The notes below the pieces were generated by a model, which saw nothing but the letters and a program-made list of their open reading frames with translations, did no database searches and was not told where the DNA came from. This document shows positions 8,267 to 18,108 of a stretch of 64,000 bases of DNA, in pieces (the stretch's first letter is position 1; the number at the start of each line of letters is the position of its first letter). A program made the position numbers and the translations under genes. Source of the stretch: Hyphomicrobiales bacterium. GTDB lineage: Bacteria; Pseudomonadota; Alphaproteobacteria; Rhizobiales; Rhizobiaceae. The stretch is taken from the NCBI GenBank assembly GCA_026400435.1, contig JAPLOZ010000103.1:56894-120893 (forward strand), given 5' to 3'.

Positions 8267-9421
8267 CTAGCGCGCGGGCGCTTCCTTGTCAGTGCCCTCT
8301 TCGTGCGCCACACGCCCATGGTCCACGGCAAGGAACTGCGCGCGGCCGCGAATGCTCGAGAACAGGGCCGCCTCCGTGCCTGTCATGAATGTCTGGCAGC
8401 CGAGGTCGTCGAGGATCGCGAACAGGGCGGCGCGGCGGCCGGGGTCGAGATGTGCGGCGATCTCGTCCAGCAGCAGGATCGGCACGCTGCCGGACATCTC
8501 GCCCGACAGGCGCGCATGGGAGAGCACGATGCCGACCAGCAGCGCTTTCTGCTCCCCGGTCGAACAGAGTTCGGCGGGCATCGCCTTCGGGCGGTGGCGC
8601 ACGAGAAGATCCGAACGGTGGGGGCCATCGAGCGTGCGCCCCGCCGCGCGGTCGCGCTCCCTGCCCGAGGCCAGCGCCTGACGGAAGGCTTCCTCGATAT
8701 CAACCGCCGCAACCTGGCCGACCATTCCTTCGAGGGATCCTTCAAGCGCGAGATCGGCCTTCGGGAAGGGTCCCTCCGGCAGCCTGTCGATCATGGCAGC
8801 CAGCAGCCTCACCATCTCCGCGCGCGCCGCCGCGATGGCCGTTCCTGACTCCACCATCTGCGTCTCTATCGCATCGAACCAGGCGCGGTCGCGCGAGCCT
8901 TCGGCAAGCAGCCGGTTGCGCCCGCGCATCGCTTTCTCGTAGTCCTGCGCACGGCGGCCATGGCCAGGGTCCACCGCCAGAACGAGCCGGTCGAGGAAGC
9001 GGCGCCGGTCTCCGGCGGGCCCGGTGAAAAGTGCGTCCATCGCCGGGGTCAGCCAGAGTACCCGCAGCCAGTCCAGCATCTCGTCGACAGGTGCCTGCAC
9101 GGCGTTGATGCGTACCCGGCGGCCGCTCTCGAGTTCTGGGTCGAGGCCGGCGGTGCCGGTGCCGATCTCGAATGGACCGCCCGGTCCGTCCAGGGCCGCG
9201 TGCACGGCAAAACCTCCCGAGCTTCCCGTGCGGGAGACCTCGGCATAGGGCGCGCGCCGCAGGCCGCGGCCAGGGGTCAACAGCGAGACAGCTTCGAGAA
9301 GGTTTGTCTTGCCCGCCCCGTTCTCGCCCGACAGAACGATCATGCCCGGCGCGAGGTCGAGCGCCAGCAGGGAGTAGTTGCGGAAGTCTGTAAGCGTAAG
9401 CTTACTGATATGGACGGTCAC
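8267..9421 (-). CDS. recF: DNA replication/repair protein RecF
   Basis: This 384-residue SMC-like ATPase helps load RecA at single-strand gaps with RecO and RecR (recR is at 49899). Walker A is LSGENGAGKTNLLEAVSLL near residue 32, the signature region is LCSTGEQKALLVGIVL, and Walker B is ILLLDEIAAHLDPGRR. The opening HISKLTLTDFRNYSLL is typical. The start is GTG at 9421. It follows dnaN by 61 bases in the classical dnaA-dnaN-recF order and is followed closely by the MoeB-like gene, which probably shares the transcript. Confidence 0.97.
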   Translation of the reverse strand: MTVHISKLTLTDFRNYSLLALDLAPGMIVLSGENGAGKTNLLEAVSLLTPGRGLRRAPYAEVSRTGSSGGFAVHAALDGPGGPFEIGTGTAGLDPELESGRRVRINAVQAPVDEMLDWLRVLWLTPAMDALFTGPAGDRRRFLDRLVLAVDPGHGRRAQDYEKAMRGRNRLLAEGSRDRAWFDAIETQMVESGTAIAAARAEMVRLLAAMIDRLPEGPFPKADLALEGSLEGMVGQVAAVDIEEAFRQALASGRERDRAAGRTLDGPHRSDLLVRHRPKAMPAELCSTGEQKALLVGIVLSHARLSGEMSGSVPILLLDEIAAHLDPGRRAALFAILDDLGCQTFMTGTEAALFSSIRGRAQFLAVDHGRVAHEEGTDKEAPAR

Positions 9422-9482
9422 CCGACCTCTCCCTGCGGGGCGTCGGCGTTGCGGAAGCCATACAAACTGTGTCCGTCGCTGC

Positions 9483-10601
9483 TTACACCCTCATCGGCAT
9501 GAGCACATAGAGCGCGTGCTCGTCGGCCGTATCCTGGATCAGGGTCGGGGAGCCGGCATCGGCCAGCATGAAGCGCGCGTCGCCGCCTGTAAGCTGACCC
9601 GATACGTCGAGCAGATAGCGCGCATTGAATCCGATTTCGATCGGGTCCGACGAATAGTCCGCCGCAAGTTCCTCGGTCGCGCTGCCCGAGTCCGGATTGT
9701 TGACGGTGAGCGTGACCTGGCCTTCCGAGATGGCGAGCTTCACGGCGCGTCCGCGCTCCGAGGAAATGGTCGAGACGCGGTCGACGGCGGCGGCAAACGT
9801 CTGGCGATCGATGATGAGGGCCTTGTCGTTGCCGGTCGGGATCACGCGCTGATAGTCAGGGAAGGTGCCGTCGATCAGCTTGGATGTCAGGACAACGCCA
9901 CCGATCGTGAAGCGAATCTTGGTGTCGGAAAGCTCGGTCGCCACCGCGACATCAGGCGTGTCGACCAGCTTCTGCAATTCGCTCACCGTCTTGCGCGGAA
10001 TGATCACACCCGGCATGCCCTCGGATCCGGCCGGCGCATCCATTTCGGCGCGCGCCAGGCGATGCCCGTCGGTCGCGACGGCGCGCAGCTTGAGCTTGCC
10101 GCCGGTCTCGATCGTGTGGAAGTAAATCCCGTTCAGATAGTAGCGCGTCTCTTCTGTCGAGATCGCGAACTGCGTCTTGTCGATCAGCCCCTTCAGCGCC
10201 GCCGAATCCAGCCGGAATATGTGCGAGAAAGAGCCCGCGGTGAGTTCGGGGAAGTCGGATTGCGGCAGGCACTGGAGCCGGAAACTCGAGCGGCCCGACA
10301 CGACCGACATGGCGTTGCCGTCCTCGTCGGTCTTGAGCATCACCTCGGCGCCCTCCGGCAGCTTGCGCACGATGTCGTAGAGCAGGTGCGCGGGCACCGT
10401 GGTGGCGCCGGCTCTCTCGACTTTGGCCGGCGTCGCCTCGGTAATCTCCAGGTCGAGGTCGGTGGCCTTCAGCTCGAGCACCGCACCTGACGCGTTCAAG
10501 AGAACGTTGGACAGGATCGGGATCGTATTGCGCCGCTCGACCACGCGATGGACATGGTTCAGCGACTTCAGAAGGTTCGAACGTTCGAGGATGACACGCA
10601 T
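9483..10601 (-). CDS. dnaN: DNA polymerase III beta sliding clamp
   Basis: The 372-residue protein is full length for the bacterial clamp, with three repeated domains. The opening MRVILERSNLLKSLNHVHRVVERRN is the usual DnaN start, so ATG 10601 is preferred over a TTG two codons earlier. RNTIPILSNVLL and the C-terminus ADEHALYVLMPMRV are family hallmarks. It encircles DNA and tethers the polymerase and repair enzymes. It lies 214 bases downstream of dnaA on the same strand, with a DnaA-box-like site in the gap. Confidence 0.98.
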   Translation of the reverse strand: MRVILERSNLLKSLNHVHRVVERRNTIPILSNVLLNASGAVLELKATDLDLEITEATPAKVERAGATTVPAHLLYDIVRKLPEGAEVMLKTDEDGNAMSVVSGRSSFRLQCLPQSDFPELTAGSFSHIFRLDSAALKGLIDKTQFAISTEETRYYLNGIYFHTIETGGKLKLRAVATDGHRLARAEMDAPAGSEGMPGVIIPRKTVSELQKLVDTPDVAVATELSDTKIRFTIGGVVLTSKLIDGTFPDYQRVIPTGNDKALIIDRQTFAAAVDRVSTISSERGRAVKLAISEGQVTLTVNNPDSGSATEELAADYSSDPIEIGFNARYLLDVSGQLTGGDARFMLADAGSPTLIQDTADEHALYVLMPMRV

Positions 10602-10756
10602 GACCAAACGAGCTCGCTTGAAAGTGAAAACCGGAGTTCCGGCCCCGGAATTCCGCTACAGGACTGAAAACAGCTTCAGAATCGCCGGAGACTGACAGGA
10701 AAACGGGTTCGAAGGCAAGTCCGCGAGGCTCTGCCGCGCCGGTTGGGCAGGCTTTC

Positions 10757-10765
10757 TGGGGATAA
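10757..10765 (-). promoter_or_regulatory. DnaA-box-like 9-mer between dnaA and dnaN
   Basis: Read on the minus strand the site is TTATCCCCA, one mismatch from the consensus TTATCCACA. It lies in the 214-base gap between dnaA and dnaN, 156 bases before the dnaN start. It could allow DnaA to influence dnaN, but a single near-match is weak evidence. Confidence 0.35.
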
Positions 10766-10815
10766 CGCGCCATGCGGCCGGCTAGGCGGGTCGCGCCAGC
10801 CGGCCGCAGGGTATT

Positions 10816-12354
10816 TCAGGCCTGATCGTTGATCAGCCTGCGCAGCAGTTCCAGTTCCTGCGCCAGCGTGTTGTCGGAACCTGACAGGTCTTCGATCTTG
10901 CGCACCGCGTGCAGCACCGTCGTGTGGTCGCGGCCGCCGAAACGCCTGCCGATCTCCGGCAGCGAACGCGGCGTCATGACCTTGGCGAGATACATGGCGA
11001 TCTGCCTGGGCTTCACGATGGTGCGGGTGCGCCGGTTGGACAGCAACTCGGTCTTCGACACATTGTAGTGCCGCGCCACGATACGCTGGATATCCTCGAT
11101 GCGGACCCGCTTCGGCTCCCCGGTCCGGTAGATGTGGCCGAGTATCTCGTCGATCCGTTCCAGCGTGATCTGCGGCTCGAAGCTCTGCCGGAAGAGCAAC
11201 TGGTTGAACGCGCCTTCGAGTTCGCGGCCGCTGCCGGTCACGGTGCGGGCGATGTGGGCGAGAATCTCCTGCGAGATGTCGATCGACGGGTCCTCCGCTT
11301 TGGCTGAGGCGTGGCGGATATTCAGCATGCCGAGTCGCATCGTATAGTCGGGAGTGGACATCTCGAGCGCGACGCCGCCGTTTAGCCGCGAGCGCACGCG
11401 CGGCTCGAGCGATTCCAGCTCGGACGGGGGCCGGTCGGCCGCAACGACGACCTGCTTTGCGCTGTCCAGCAGCATGTTGATCAGATGGCAGAACTCATGC
11501 TGGATCGACTTGCCCTGCAGGAACTGCATGTCGTCGATGATCAAGAGATCGATGTCGCGCAACTGCTCCTTCAGGGTCAGCGCATTGTTGTCGCGGATTG
11601 CGGTCGCGAAGCGCCACATGAAGTATTCGGCCGTCAGATAGACGACGCGTGACTTCGGGTTGTGCCGAAGCGACTCGGCGGCGATCGCCTGTAGCAGATG
11701 CGTTTTGCCCAGACCGACCGTCGCATGCAGGAACAGCGGGTTGAACCGCGACATCGATTCCGCGACGGCGCGCGCCGCCGCAAGCGCGACGCGGTTCGAC
11801 GGACCTTCGACGAAGGACTGAAATGTGTAGCGCTGGTCGAGCGGCGAGCCGAGCACGCCCTGGCGGAACTCGGTGGCGCTTGCGACCGCGCCCGTCTTGG
11901 CGTGCGCCGTCATTTCGGGTTTGCCGCTGGCTATCGTGCCCGAGCCAAGCGCCGTCTGCGCAGGCCTTGTCTGCTTGCGCGCCGGTTCCGGCTCCGCCTC
12001 GACCGCGGGGCGCATCAGCCTCGTGGCGCTGCGCACAATGATCTCGACGCGGAACAGGTCGGGCTCTTCCTGGCGCCACAGTTCGGCGATCAGGTCCAGA
12101 TAGTGGCCGTTGATCCATGACTTCAGGAATGCGGTTGGTACGGAAAGCCGAACATGGCCCTTCGACGCCTCGGCCAACTTCATGCGGCCGAACCAGCTCG
12201 AATAGACCTCGCTGCCGATCCGGGCTTTCAATTGTGTCCTGACGCGCTCGAAGATCTTTTCCTCATCGCTGGAAACCGCCATCCCGTTGCCCCCGGTCAT
12301 AGTCACTGGAAAGAGAAGTCCACCATTGGGTTCCCTTTCGACGCCGCTTTGCAT
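10816..12354 (-). CDS. dnaA: Chromosomal replication initiator DnaA
   Basis: The 512-residue AAA+ initiator binds DnaA boxes and melts the origin. Domain I is seen in [24 protein letters not shown], then a Pro/Ala/Thr-rich linker. The AAA+ core starts at [18 protein letters not shown] with Walker A in [14 protein letters not shown] and Walker B in [14 protein letters not shown]. The C-terminal DNA-binding signature is [17 protein letters not shown]. The frame is open further upstream, but ATG 12354 ([12 protein letters not shown]) matches the rhizobial N-terminus and has a GGGGA ribosome site; residues before it are not DnaA-like. A long non-coding region lies upstream (12355-13123). Confidence 0.97.
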   Translation of the reverse strand: MQSGVEREPNGGLLFPVTMTGGNGMAVSSDEEKIFERVRTQLKARIGSEVYSSWFGRMKLAEASKGHVRLSVPTAFLKSWINGHYLDLIAELWRQEEPDLFRVEIIVRSATRLMRPAVEAEPEPARKQTRPAQTALGSGTIASGKPEMTAHAKTGAVASATEFRQGVLGSPLDQRYTFQSFVEGPSNRVALAAARAVAESMSRFNPLFLHATVGLGKTHLLQAIAAESLRHNPKSRVVYLTAEYFMWRFATAIRDNNALTLKEQLRDIDLLIIDDMQFLQGKSIQHEFCHLINMLLDSAKQVVVAADRPPSELESLEPRVRSRLNGGVALEMSTPDYTMRLGMLNIRHASAKAEDPSIDISQEILAHIARTVTGSGRELEGAFNQLLFRQSFEPQITLERIDEILGHIYRTGEPKRVRIEDIQRIVARHYNVSKTELLSNRRTRTIVKPRQIAMYLAKVMTPRSLPEIGRRFGGRDHTTVLHAVRKIEDLSGSDNTLAQELELLRRLINDQA

Positions 12355-12878
12355 TCTCAAATCCCCGTTCCTCGTTTGCTCTCGCGCCGCCGCCCAGCAC
12401 CGCCAGTTCCTTTCGCACGCCCGGTCAACGCCTCGCCCTCGCGCCTCTCGCCGCCCCGCCAGGTTTGGGCAAAAGGTCACCGCCTTCCGGCGAGACGCCG
12501 GAACACACTTTTCACGCGTTTTGCTAACCCCACTTGTCATCGAATTGGACAAAGCATCCCCGAGCAGGGAAAATCTCCTTGCTGCAAACGTCACCGGGAT
12601 TGGCTGGTCTGTGCGGGTCGAGGCCCGTCCGTTTCGATGTTTGGACCTTACAAAAACCGCCGGGTGCGGGGCAAGGGCGAGGCTAACAGATTTTTAAGGA
12701 ATCACGCCCCTTCGGTAGGCGATTCAGGCGATACGGACCCGGCCGAATTCGACAAAGCCTTTGTGATTCAAAACCTTTTCGCACACCGGTCAAAATCGGC
12801 CTGCCCCGTACAAATTTTTTCAAATATTTCGCTTGACACCAACTTGTCCCCGCCACGCGGGGGGCGGGTTGCGCAACC

Positions 12879-12887
12879 TGTGGACAA
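12879..12887 (-). promoter_or_regulatory. DnaA-box-like 9-mer upstream of dnaA
   Basis: On the minus strand the site reads TTGTCCACA, one mismatch from TTATCCACA. It lies 525 bases upstream of the dnaA start, next to a GC-rich inverted stretch and 18 bases from a GANTC site. It is a candidate for autoregulatory DnaA binding. Confidence 0.45.
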
Positions 12888-13064
12888 ACCATCCATAAGC
12901 ATATGAATCTAAACGAAAGTATCTGCTGGAGCATAACGCCGGGGAGGTCGATTTCCACCCTCGCCTAATTAAGAAAACCGGCATGTGCCGGCAAAGGAAA
13001 AGAAGGGCGCGTAAAAGACAGCGCCGAGCGATCGCGCACGCCACCGCCAAGCCATTGTCTGGCA

Positions 13065-13094
13065 AACAAAAAACCCGGCGGGTTGCGCCGGGTT
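13065..13094 (-). terminator. Rho-independent terminator of rpsT
   Basis: A 9-base-pair stem (AACCCGGCG at 13072-13080 with CGCCGGGTT at 13086-13094) and a 5-base loop are followed, in the minus direction, by a T-run (13067-13073). It lies 30 bases after the rpsT stop codon, so rpsT should be transcribed separately from dnaA. Confidence 0.88.
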
Positions 13095-13123
13095 CCTGAA
13101 CTGGGGCCGGTGTTAAAGACCGC

Positions 13124-13390
13124 TTACGCGGACAGCGTCTTTACCCTCTGGGCAAGGCGCGAAACCTTCCGGGAAGCGGTATTGCTGTGCAGCACGCCCT
13201 TGGTGGCTGCGCGCATCAATTCCGGCTGTGCGGCCTTGAAGGCGGTCTCGGCGGCAACCTTGTCGCCAGAAGCCAGGGCTTCCTCCACCTTGCGCACGAA
13301 ACTGCGCACCCGCGACCGGCGGTTCTTGTTGATGGCAGCCTTGCGCTCCATCTTGCGCGCTGCCTTTTTGGCCGAGGATGTATTGGCCAT
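13124..13390 (-). CDS. rpsT: 30S ribosomal protein S20
   Basis: The 88-residue, lysine/arginine-rich protein begins [17 protein letters not shown] and continues [19 protein letters not shown], the standard S20 pattern, and is the expected length. It binds 16S rRNA in the small subunit. GAGAGG precedes ATG 13390. It sits between the enoyl-CoA hydratase gene and the dnaA control region, the usual rhizobial arrangement, and has its own terminator. Confidence 0.97.
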   Translation of the reverse strand: MANTSSAKKAARKMERKAAINKNRRSRVRSFVRKVEEALASGDKVAAETAFKAAQPELMRAATKGVLHSNTASRKVSRLAQRVKTLSA

Positions 13391-13538
13391 GATGCCTCTC
13401 TTCGTATCTGTCTGGTAAGCGCTGTGCGGATTACGGCAGCGCGCAAAAAACAAACGGGCAGCCGTCAGGCCGCCTCGGTTGGTGCGGGCTTATAGTGCAG
13501 CTTTTCCGGCGCGTCAACGAAGTTTCCGCGGATTCCGC

Positions 13539-14312
13539 TCAGCGATCGCGGAAACGGGCAGGGCGCTTCTCCACGAAGGCCGCCATGCCCTCCTTCTGGT
13601 CTTCCAGGGCGAACATGGAATGAAACAGCCGGCGCTCGAAGCGCAACCCTTCCGACAGCGTGGTCTCGAACGATCGGTTGACCGCCTCCTTGGCCATGAT
13701 CACCGACGGCAGCGAGAATTGCGCGATCGTGGCGCCCGCCTTGAGTGCCTCGGCGACGAGATCGGCCGCAGCGACCACCCGCGACACCAGCCCGCAGCGC
13801 TCCGCTTCCGCCGCATCCATCATGCGGCCTGAAAGCACCATGTCCATCGCCTTCGACTTGCCCACGAAGCGGGCGAGCCTCTGTGATCCACCCATGCCGG
13901 GCATCACCCCCAGCGTTATCTCCGGCTGGCCGAACCGCGCGCTGTCTGCGGCGATGATGAAGTCGCACATCATGGCAAGTTCGCAGCCGCCGCCCAGCGC
14001 GTAGCCGGCGACCGCCGCGATGATGGGTTTGCGCGTGCGGGCGAAGTCTTCCCAGCCGGCGAACGTGTCGGCGAGGTAGGCGTCGGCATAGTCCATCGCG
14101 GCCATCTCCTTGATGTCGGCTCCGGCCGCAAAGGCTTTATCGGAGCCCGTCAACACCACCGCGGATATGCCGGGATCGGCGTCGAACGCCTTCAACGCGG
14201 CGAGGAGGTCGGCCAGCACCTGCGCGTTCAGCGCGTTCAGCGCCTTGGGGCGGTTGAGCGTGATGAGGCCGACCTTGCCATGCGTTTCCACCAGGATCGT
14301 TTCATAGGGCAT
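13539..14312 (-). CDS. Enoyl-CoA hydratase
   Basis: The 257-residue crotonase-fold enzyme hydrates trans-2-enoyl-CoA to 3-hydroxyacyl-CoA in fatty-acid or amino-acid breakdown. Diagnostic features are [13 protein letters not shown], the oxyanion hole in [31 protein letters not shown] with the first catalytic Glu, and [21 protein letters not shown] with the second. The C-terminus [12 protein letters not shown] is the usual end. It lies 30 bases after mutM and 148 bases before rpsT, the conserved rhizobial order. The natural acyl chain is unknown. Confidence 0.95.
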   Translation of the reverse strand: MPYETILVETHGKVGLITLNRPKALNALNAQVLADLLAALKAFDADPGISAVVLTGSDKAFAAGADIKEMAAMDYADAYLADTFAGWEDFARTRKPIIAAVAGYALGGGCELAMMCDFIIAADSARFGQPEITLGVMPGMGGSQRLARFVGKSKAMDMVLSGRMMDAAEAERCGLVSRVVAAADLVAEALKAGATIAQFSLPSVIMAKEAVNRSFETTLSEGLRFERRLFHSMFALEDQKEGMAAFVEKRPARFRDR

Positions 14313-14342
14313 CGTGGTTCCTCATTGTAACCGGCGTAAGGG

Positions 14343-15230
14343 TCAACGTTGGCAGGCCGGACAGTAGAATGTCGAGCGGCCGCCTTGCACGATCCGCCTG
14401 ATTGTCCCGCCGCATCGAGGCTTCCTGCACGGCTCGCCCTGGCGGTCATAGACAGAAAAGGAATGCTGGAAATAGCCTAGCGAACCGTCGGCATGGACAT
14501 AATCGCGCAACGACGACCCGCCGGCGGCGATCGCGTCGGCGATCACCGAGCGGATCGCGATGGCCAGACGCTCGGCGCGTTCGCCCGTCCTGCCCGCTGC
14601 CGACGCCACGGTGCCGGCAAGGCGCCTGGGCGACAGGCCGGCGCGCCAGAGCGCTTCCGACACATAGATGTTGCCCAGGCCTGCAATCACCGTCTGATCG
14701 AGCAGCGCGGCCTTGAGGGGTGTCTTCCTGCCGCGCAACAACTCGGTGAGCAGCTTGCCGTCGAGGGAATTGCCGGTCGGCTCGACGCCGAGGTCGGCAA
14801 GCATCGGATGGGGTTCGGGTCCTTCCGCGAACAGCATGAAGCCGAAACGGCGAGGGTCGTTGAAAACCACCTTCGACTTCCTGCCATCAGGCGAACCGAG
14901 GTGGAAGACGACATGGTCGTGCGCCGCAAGCTTCGAGCGTTCGTGGTGGAAGTCGCCCGGCGTCGATGCGCCGCCGTCATCCTCGATCCGGAACGAGCCC
15001 GACATGCCGAGATGGCAAATGAGCTGCGGGCCGCCTTCGATCTCCGCCGTCAGATACTTCGCACGGCGTCCGAGCGAAATAATCCGCCTGCCTGCGAGGC
15101 GCGCGGCGAAATCGGGCGGAAACGGAAAGCGCAGGTCGGGCCGCCGCGCTTCGACGGAAAGGATGCGCGCGCCCTCCATGACCGGCTGGAGGCCACGCCG
15201 AACGGTTTCGACCTCGGGCAGCTCAGGCAT
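14343..15230 (-). CDS. mutM: Formamidopyrimidine-DNA glycosylase (Fpg/MutM)
   Basis: The 295-residue bifunctional glycosylase/AP-lyase removes 8-oxoguanine. It starts [14 protein letters not shown], where Pro-2 is the catalytic amine and Glu-3 and Glu-6 are conserved. It has a helix-two-turn-helix region ([20 protein letters not shown]) and a C-terminal zinc finger ([10 protein letters not shown], then FYCPACQR). Its start overlaps the deoB stop by 8 bases (15223-15230), so deoB-mutM-enoyl-CoA hydratase may be one transcript. Confidence 0.97.
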   Translation of the reverse strand: MPELPEVETVRRGLQPVMEGARILSVEARRPDLRFPFPPDFAARLAGRRIISLGRRAKYLTAEIEGGPQLICHLGMSGSFRIEDDGGASTPGDFHHERSKLAAHDHVVFHLGSPDGRKSKVVFNDPRRFGFMLFAEGPEPHPMLADLGVEPTGNSLDGKLLTELLRGRKTPLKAALLDQTVIAGLGNIYVSEALWRAGLSPRRLAGTVASAAGRTGERAERLAIAIRSVIADAIAAGGSSLRDYVHADGSLGYFQHSFSVYDRQGEPCRKPRCGGTIRRIVQGGRSTFYCPACQR

Positions 15231-16458
15231 GGCCGGCGATCACGCCATGAAAGGACGCGCCGTGGTGTCCCGGCGCCAGCCCGAGGTGTTCGGCGACTGT
15301 TTCGCCGATATCGGCAAAGGTCGCGCGCAGGCCGATCTCTCCGCCGGGCATTCCCTTGGCGCACCCGAAGACCGGCACGCGCTCGCGCGTGTGGTCGGTG
15401 CCGGCCGATGTCGGATCGCAACCATGGTCGGCGGTGAGGATAAGCAGGTCGCCGGGCCGAAGCAGCGCCAGGGCCTCGGGCAGGCGGCGGTCGAATGCCT
15501 CAAGCGCGGCCGCATAGCCGGCGACGTCGCGGCGATGGCCGTAAAGCGAGTCGAAATCGACGAAGTTTGCAAACACCAGGTCGCCGTCGCGGGCGTCGTT
15601 CATGGCTTCGAGCGCGGCGTCGAAAAGCGCCATGTTGCCGGCCGCCTTACGCACTTCGGTTACGCCGCGATGTGCAAATATGTCGCCGATCTTGCCGACG
15701 CCGATGACTTTGGCCCCGTGCGCCACGAGGCGGTCGAGCAGCGTCGGCTCCGGCGGCGGCACGGCATAGTCGCGCCGGTTTGCGGTTCTCTCAAAGGTCG
15801 AGGCGCTTTCGCCCAGGAAAGGCCGCGCGATGATGCGGCCGATGTTGAGCGGATCGGCAAGCGTTCTCACGGTCCGGCAGAGTTCATAGAGCCGTTCCAG
15901 GCCGAAATGCGTCTCGTGCGCCGCGATCTGGATCACGGAGTCGGCGGATGTGTAGAAGATGGGCTTGCCGGTGCGCACATGTTCTTCGCCGAGCCTTGCG
16001 ATGATTTCGGTGCCGGATGCGTGACAGTCGCCAAGTATGCCGGGGAGCCTGCCTTCGCGAATGATGGCATGGACCAGCTCGGCGGGAAACGTCGGGATGG
16101 CGGTAGGAAAGTAGCCCCATTCGAACGGGACGGGCAGGGCCGCGATCTCCCAGTGGCCCGACGGTGTATCCTTGCCCGAGGAAACCTCCTTCGCGGCGCC
16201 GTAGAAGGCGGACGGCAGGAGGGAACCATGAAAGCGTCCTGCGCCCCCGGCGCAGGCCGCGGCCCGGCCGAGGCCGAGCAACATCATGTTGGGAAGCTGG
16301 AGCGGACCTTTCCGCAGGCCTGCGCGATCCGCACGGCCGCCGGCGCACGCCTCGGCAATATGACCGAACGTGTCCGCGCCGGCGTCGCCAAAGCGCGCCG
16401 CGTCGCCGGCCCCGCCGATGCCGAAGGAATCGAGAACGAACAGGAATGCACGCGACAT
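15223..16458 (-). CDS. deoB: Phosphopentomutase
   Basis: The 411-residue, alkaline-phosphatase-superfamily enzyme interconverts (deoxy)ribose 1-phosphate and 5-phosphate in nucleoside salvage. Metal-binding features are [16 protein letters not shown] near the start, [15 protein letters not shown], and [22 protein letters not shown] near the C-terminus. I chose ATG 16458 ([13 protein letters not shown]); upstream residues are not conserved. No other deo genes are nearby. It is divergent from the PhnD-like gene, with 55 bases between the starts. Confidence 0.96.
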   Translation of the reverse strand: MSRAFLFVLDSFGIGGAGDAARFGDAGADTFGHIAEACAGGRADRAGLRKGPLQLPNMMLLGLGRAAACAGGAGRFHGSLLPSAFYGAAKEVSSGKDTPSGHWEIAALPVPFEWGYFPTAIPTFPAELVHAIIREGRLPGILGDCHASGTEIIARLGEEHVRTGKPIFYTSADSVIQIAAHETHFGLERLYELCRTVRTLADPLNIGRIIARPFLGESASTFERTANRRDYAVPPPEPTLLDRLVAHGAKVIGVGKIGDIFAHRGVTEVRKAAGNMALFDAALEAMNDARDGDLVFANFVDFDSLYGHRRDVAGYAAALEAFDRRLPEALALLRPGDLLILTADHGCDPTSAGTDHTRERVPVFGCAKGMPGGEIGLRATFADIGETVAEHLGLAPGHHGASFHGVIAGHA

Positions 16459-16513
16459 TGGATAAGTACTTGTCCCTGTTGCCGGGATGATGTGGGCAGA
16501 CATAGGGTTTGCC

Positions 16514-17461
16514 ATGGTGATTGGCAATTCCAGGCGCGCTGGCGCGAGGCGGGGCAGGTGGATGGCGAGGCTCGGGCTCTGCCTCGCGGCCTTGTGCACG
16601 CAGGCTTCTGCCGGATGGCAGGAGGATATCGGCACCTTCAGGGTTGGCATCGTCGCCGAACCCGGCAGCGGAAACACCATTGCCGGGCTTGGCACGCTGA
16701 ACGATGCCTTCGCCAAGGCGCTTGGCGTGAAGGTCGAGTTCTTCGTCGCGCGCAGCTATCCGGCGCTGATCGACGCGCAGGTTTCATCCCGGATCGACTA
16801 CGCGGTTTACAGCGCGGCGGCTTACGCCGCTGCCTACGAGCGCTGCGCGTGCATTGAGCCGCTGGTTGCGCCGACCGACGAGAACGGGACGATCGGCATA
16901 CGCTCAATTCTGGTTACGATGTCTGGACGGCTGGCCTCAGCCTCGGATCTGGCGGGGCGGCGCATCGCGCTGTTGCCGCCCGACAGCATGGCCGGGCATC
17001 AGCTGCCGCTTGCATCTTTCAGTCCCAATGGCCGGCGGCTGAGCGGCGAGGAGAATTTCTTCGTCTCTGCGCAATCCGCGCAATCCGCCGAGGCCATGCT
17101 GGCGGATGGCAGCGTGGACGCGATTTTCGGCTGGGAGCCTGCCGGCCCTCCCGGCAGTTCGCAGATCGAGGGCGGGACCCTTCAGAGGCTGGTGGCGGCC
17201 GGCGTCGAACCGCAGGCGCTGAGCGTGGTGTGGCGGTCGGACGTGCTGCGGTTTGGACCGCACGCCGTTTCGAAATTGCTGGATCCCGAGCCGAGGCAGC
17301 GGCTTGCAGACTTCCTGACCGGGCTCAGGCAGAGCGATCCCGCGCTTTACGAGACGCTAGAGACCCATCACCTGGGAGGCTTTACGGCAGCCTCGCAGGC
17401 GGACTACGCGGCGGCTCTGTCGGTTGTACGAGCGCTGGCCGGTATGCCACCACAACAGTAG
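16514..17461 (+). CDS. PhnD-like periplasmic substrate-binding protein
   Basis: The 315-residue protein has a signal peptide ([17 protein letters not shown]) and the PhnD/type-2 periplasmic fold: [14 protein letters not shown], the inner helix [27 protein letters not shown], and a second lobe with [21 protein letters not shown]. This family binds phosphonate, phosphite or phosphate-like anions for ABC import. No permease or ATPase gene is adjacent, so it is an orphan binding protein here and its ligand is unknown. ATG 16514 has AGGG 6 bases upstream; an earlier in-frame ATG (16487) is less likely. It ends 11 bases from a convergent pilus gene. Confidence 0.75.
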   Translation: MVIGNSRRAGARRGRWMARLGLCLAALCTQASAGWQEDIGTFRVGIVAEPGSGNTIAGLGTLNDAFAKALGVKVEFFVARSYPALIDAQVSSRIDYAVYSAAAYAAAYERCACIEPLVAPTDENGTIGIRSILVTMSGRLASASDLAGRRIALLPPDSMAGHQLPLASFSPNGRRLSGEENFFVSAQSAQSAEAMLADGSVDAIFGWEPAGPPGSSQIEGGTLQRLVAAGVEPQALSVVWRSDVLRFGPHAVSKLLDPEPRQRLADFLTGLRQSDPALYETLETHHLGGFTAASQADYAAALSVVRALAGMPPQQ

Positions 17462-17472
17462 TGCCGTGCGCC

Positions 17473-18078
17473 TCAGTAGCAATCCGAGCAGGGTATGCTG
17501 GTGCTCATGCGCGGGCGCAGATAGTACGTTTCCTTCATCGAGATGCCGTCGAACGCCGAGGTCAGGCCGAGCGGCTTCTTGGCGTCGGCAGCCCAGGTGA
17601 TGACCGGCGAGTAGGCGAGCGAGCTTTCCGCGCGGATGAGGAAGCTGCCTCGGATCTGCAGAGCAGTCGGAATGGTCGTCGCCGAGCCCTTGGCCGGCCC
17701 GGCGCTGAAATTTCCGTTGACCAGCTTGCGTGACCAGACGACCTGCACTTTGGGCGTTGCCTCGTCGGTCACTTCGATCGCGGTGAGGGTGATGGAGGGA
17801 ACGCTCCGATTGTATGGCTGCAGCGTGGACTCGCCGATCTGCATGATACCTTCCAGATCGGCCTTGAAGATTTCCTGCTGCTGCGTCACGAGGTCGCCAG
17901 CCATGCTTGCGATGCGCCCGACCTTCTTGTTTGTCTCGATCGCCTGCGACACTTCCATCGTCACGAAATACAGCATGAGGAGAAGCGGCACGATCAGCGC
18001 GAATTCCAGCGCCGCGACGCCGCGACGGTCGGCGATGAACCGCCTTGCCTGCAGAAATGCCCCAGCGCGTGTGAACAT
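17473..18078 (-). CDS. TadE/TadG-like minor pilin
   Basis: The 201-residue protein has the prepilin-type N-terminus of Tad minor pilins: RRFIADRRG followed by VAALEFALIVPLLLMLYFVTMEVSQ, with Glu at +5 after the glycine, as processed by CpaA-type peptidases. The rest is a periplasmic beta-rich domain ending in STSIPCSDCY. It is probably the second gene of a two-gene unit with the similar protein encoded at 18109-18678 (30-base gap). A GTG one codon before ATG 18078 is also possible. It lies in opposite orientation to cpaABCDEF. Confidence 0.82.
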   Translation of the reverse strand: MFTRAGAFLQARRFIADRRGVAALEFALIVPLLLMLYFVTMEVSQAIETNKKVGRIASMAGDLVTQQQEIFKADLEGIMQIGESTLQPYNRSVPSITLTAIEVTDEATPKVQVVWSRKLVNGNFSAGPAKGSATTIPTALQIRGSFLIRAESSLAYSPVITWAADAKKPLGLTSAFDGISMKETYYLRPRMSTSIPCSDCY

Positions 18079-18108
18079 CACAGTCCCTTTGCAGCCCGAT
18101 CAGGGCGG

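Larger units (their letters stand above)
12355..13123. promoter_or_regulatory. dnaA upstream control region (769 bases, non-coding)
   Basis: This gap between dnaA and rpsT holds no believable gene. It contains four GANTC sites (12699, 12721, 12765, 12905), the target of the CcrM methylase, which in Caulobacter times dnaA transcription. It has a DnaA-box-like 9-mer (12879) and two shorter TTGTCC-type matches (12542-12549 and 12844-12849). A perfect 14-base palindrome lies at 12978-12991. The stretch 12690-12840 is AT-richer than its surroundings. In studied alphaproteobacteria the origin lies near hemE rather than dnaA, so I read this as the dnaA promoter region and not as proven oriC. Confidence 0.6.

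Noticed and set aside
12683..13065. Small minus-strand frames in the dnaA-rpsT gap
   Set aside because: No ribosome sites, no conserved features, and they cross regulatory sites and the rpsT terminator side.
12355..13123. Chromosomal origin oriC
   Set aside because: Only one DnaA box with a mismatch is seen and alphaproteobacterial origins studied lie near hemE, so I kept it as the dnaA control region.
14713..16857. Very long plus-strand reading frame (714 codons) across mutM and deoB
   Set aside because: It is antisense to two clearly recognisable enzymes and its translation is Arg/Ala-rich without any family motif; it arises from GC-rich codon bias.
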